64,000 nt of DNA from Todiramphus chloris collaris (Eukaryota; Chordata; Aves; Coraciiformes; Alcedinidae). How positions within the stretch are numbered: position 1 is the first letter of the stretch; every line of letters starts with the position of its first letter. Location: NCBI GenBank assembly GCA_025345505.1, contig JANVCC010000130.1, positions 5,047,366-5,111,365 of the forward strand, written 5' to 3'. The notes beneath the pieces were generated by a model, which ran no database searches, was not told the origin of the DNA, and was given only the letters and a program-made list of their open reading frames with translations. Positions 63,337-64,000 of this stretch are shown piece by piece. The translations under genes and the position numbers were made by a program.

Positions 63337-63350
63337 ATATATATATATAT
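63337..63350. repeat. (AT)7 microsatellite
   Basis: Seven AT units, in AT-rich surroundings. Confidence 0.9.
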
Positions 63351-64000
63351 CTTATTAGGATTAATTAAAGGATCTTTCACTTCCAGAGATGCAATTTTAT
63401 TAAAAATAAACAAATAAATACTATCTATGAATTCCCAGATGAATGAATACTGTAAAGCAAATACTTGTTAAGTGAAAATCCAAAGAAACTATACTGATTC
63501 TGTTGTCTGAGCTATTATTTAGCATCGACTACTATGTTCCTTCTGTGCTAAGCCTAGTAACTAATGCTGAAGTGTAGCGGATCCAGCAGAGAGGCAATCA
63601 ACACTGTTTTAGAGACACCAGAGACAGAGGTTTCACAAAGTGAAACTCCAGCATAAGAACAGTAGTGAACAGAAAAGTAGTGACTGTGGATACTGCTGCT
63701 TCAAATTCTGTATTAGTGAAAGGAATTGTTCCTCAGTCTCTGTGAGCATCAAATTAGGTCCTACGCTCAATGCAGATGCACTGTTTCAAGGAAGAGTGAC
63801 TCTAAATACTTCTCTGCGAACAGACTTTAACCAGAGCTTTTCTTTATGGCTGAGGAAACCTTAACAAATATTAGTGTGCACATTTTTACTTCAGTTCAAT
63901 TTCCATATATTCATACATATAAAAATTCCATCTCATTAAGTTGCCAAGAAGCTGAAAAATGATGTGCCATGAAAAATACAACACTGAAACCTGCTAGAGA
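63351..64000. other. Non-coding unique DNA, no gene seen
   Basis: One 74-codon open frame (63640-63864, + strand) without a recognisable domain. (AAAT)n-like sequence occurs at about 63402-63420. Nothing else supported. Confidence 0.6.

Noticed and set aside
1-64000. Endogenous retrovirus or other viral fossil, CRISPR array, operon
   Set aside because: I saw no paired long terminal repeats, no retroviral protein motifs in the open frames, no regularly spaced direct repeats and no closely packed genes. Very old or solo LTR fragments could still be missed by eye.

Overview
This window looks like bird nuclear DNA that codes for no protein I can recognise. The assignment rests on the repeats. 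The only clear transposable elements are CR1 LINEs, all 5'-truncated, and one ends in the 8-bp ATTCTGTG-type units typical of avian CR1. I see no L1 or Alu-type sequence. Repeat density is low and the base composition is moderately AT-rich, as in avian introns and intergenic DNA. A crocodile or turtle is less likely, because old repeats would normally be much denser there.

Layout. Positions 1-6.8 kb are unique non-coding DNA. From 7 to 12.6 kb there are decayed interspersed repeats: two short fragments of an old amniote repeat, two copies of a repeat I cannot name (8.74 and 12.49 kb), and an interlocked pair of inverted repeats at 8.23-8.38 kb. From 12.6 to 20.4 kb the sequence is unique with small tandem repeats. 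At 20.47 kb there is an A-run/T-run fold-back, and at 20.85-21.06 kb a palindromic element whose two arms each carry tRNA-like A-box and B-box sequences. An old CR1 lies at 22.24-22.81 kb on the + strand. A short CpG-dense patch is at 25.12-25.29 kb. A second old CR1 is at 31.88-32.37 kb on the - strand. A G-quadruplex motif is at 34.92 kb. An old amniote repeat ending in an AATAAT-rich tail is at 43.75-43.91 kb. At 54.9-56.6 kb an old minus-strand CR1 stands next to a much younger plus-strand CR1 that still shows reverse-transcriptase sequence. A further old CR1 lies at 60.42-60.90 kb.

How the parts work together: I found no operon, gene set or new system. The open reading frames are short, overlap one another on both strands and show no recognisable domain except in the young CR1. 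The window is best read as part of a long intron or an intergenic stretch, with CR1 insertions of at least two clearly different ages. Several AT-rich unique blocks (28.7, 31.0, 47.5 and 50.4 kb) have the look of conserved regulatory DNA, but only an alignment to other birds could show that. The most unusual items are the interlocked inverted repeats at 8.2 kb, the tRNA-like palindrome at 20.9 kb, the unnamed repeat pair and the CpG patch.
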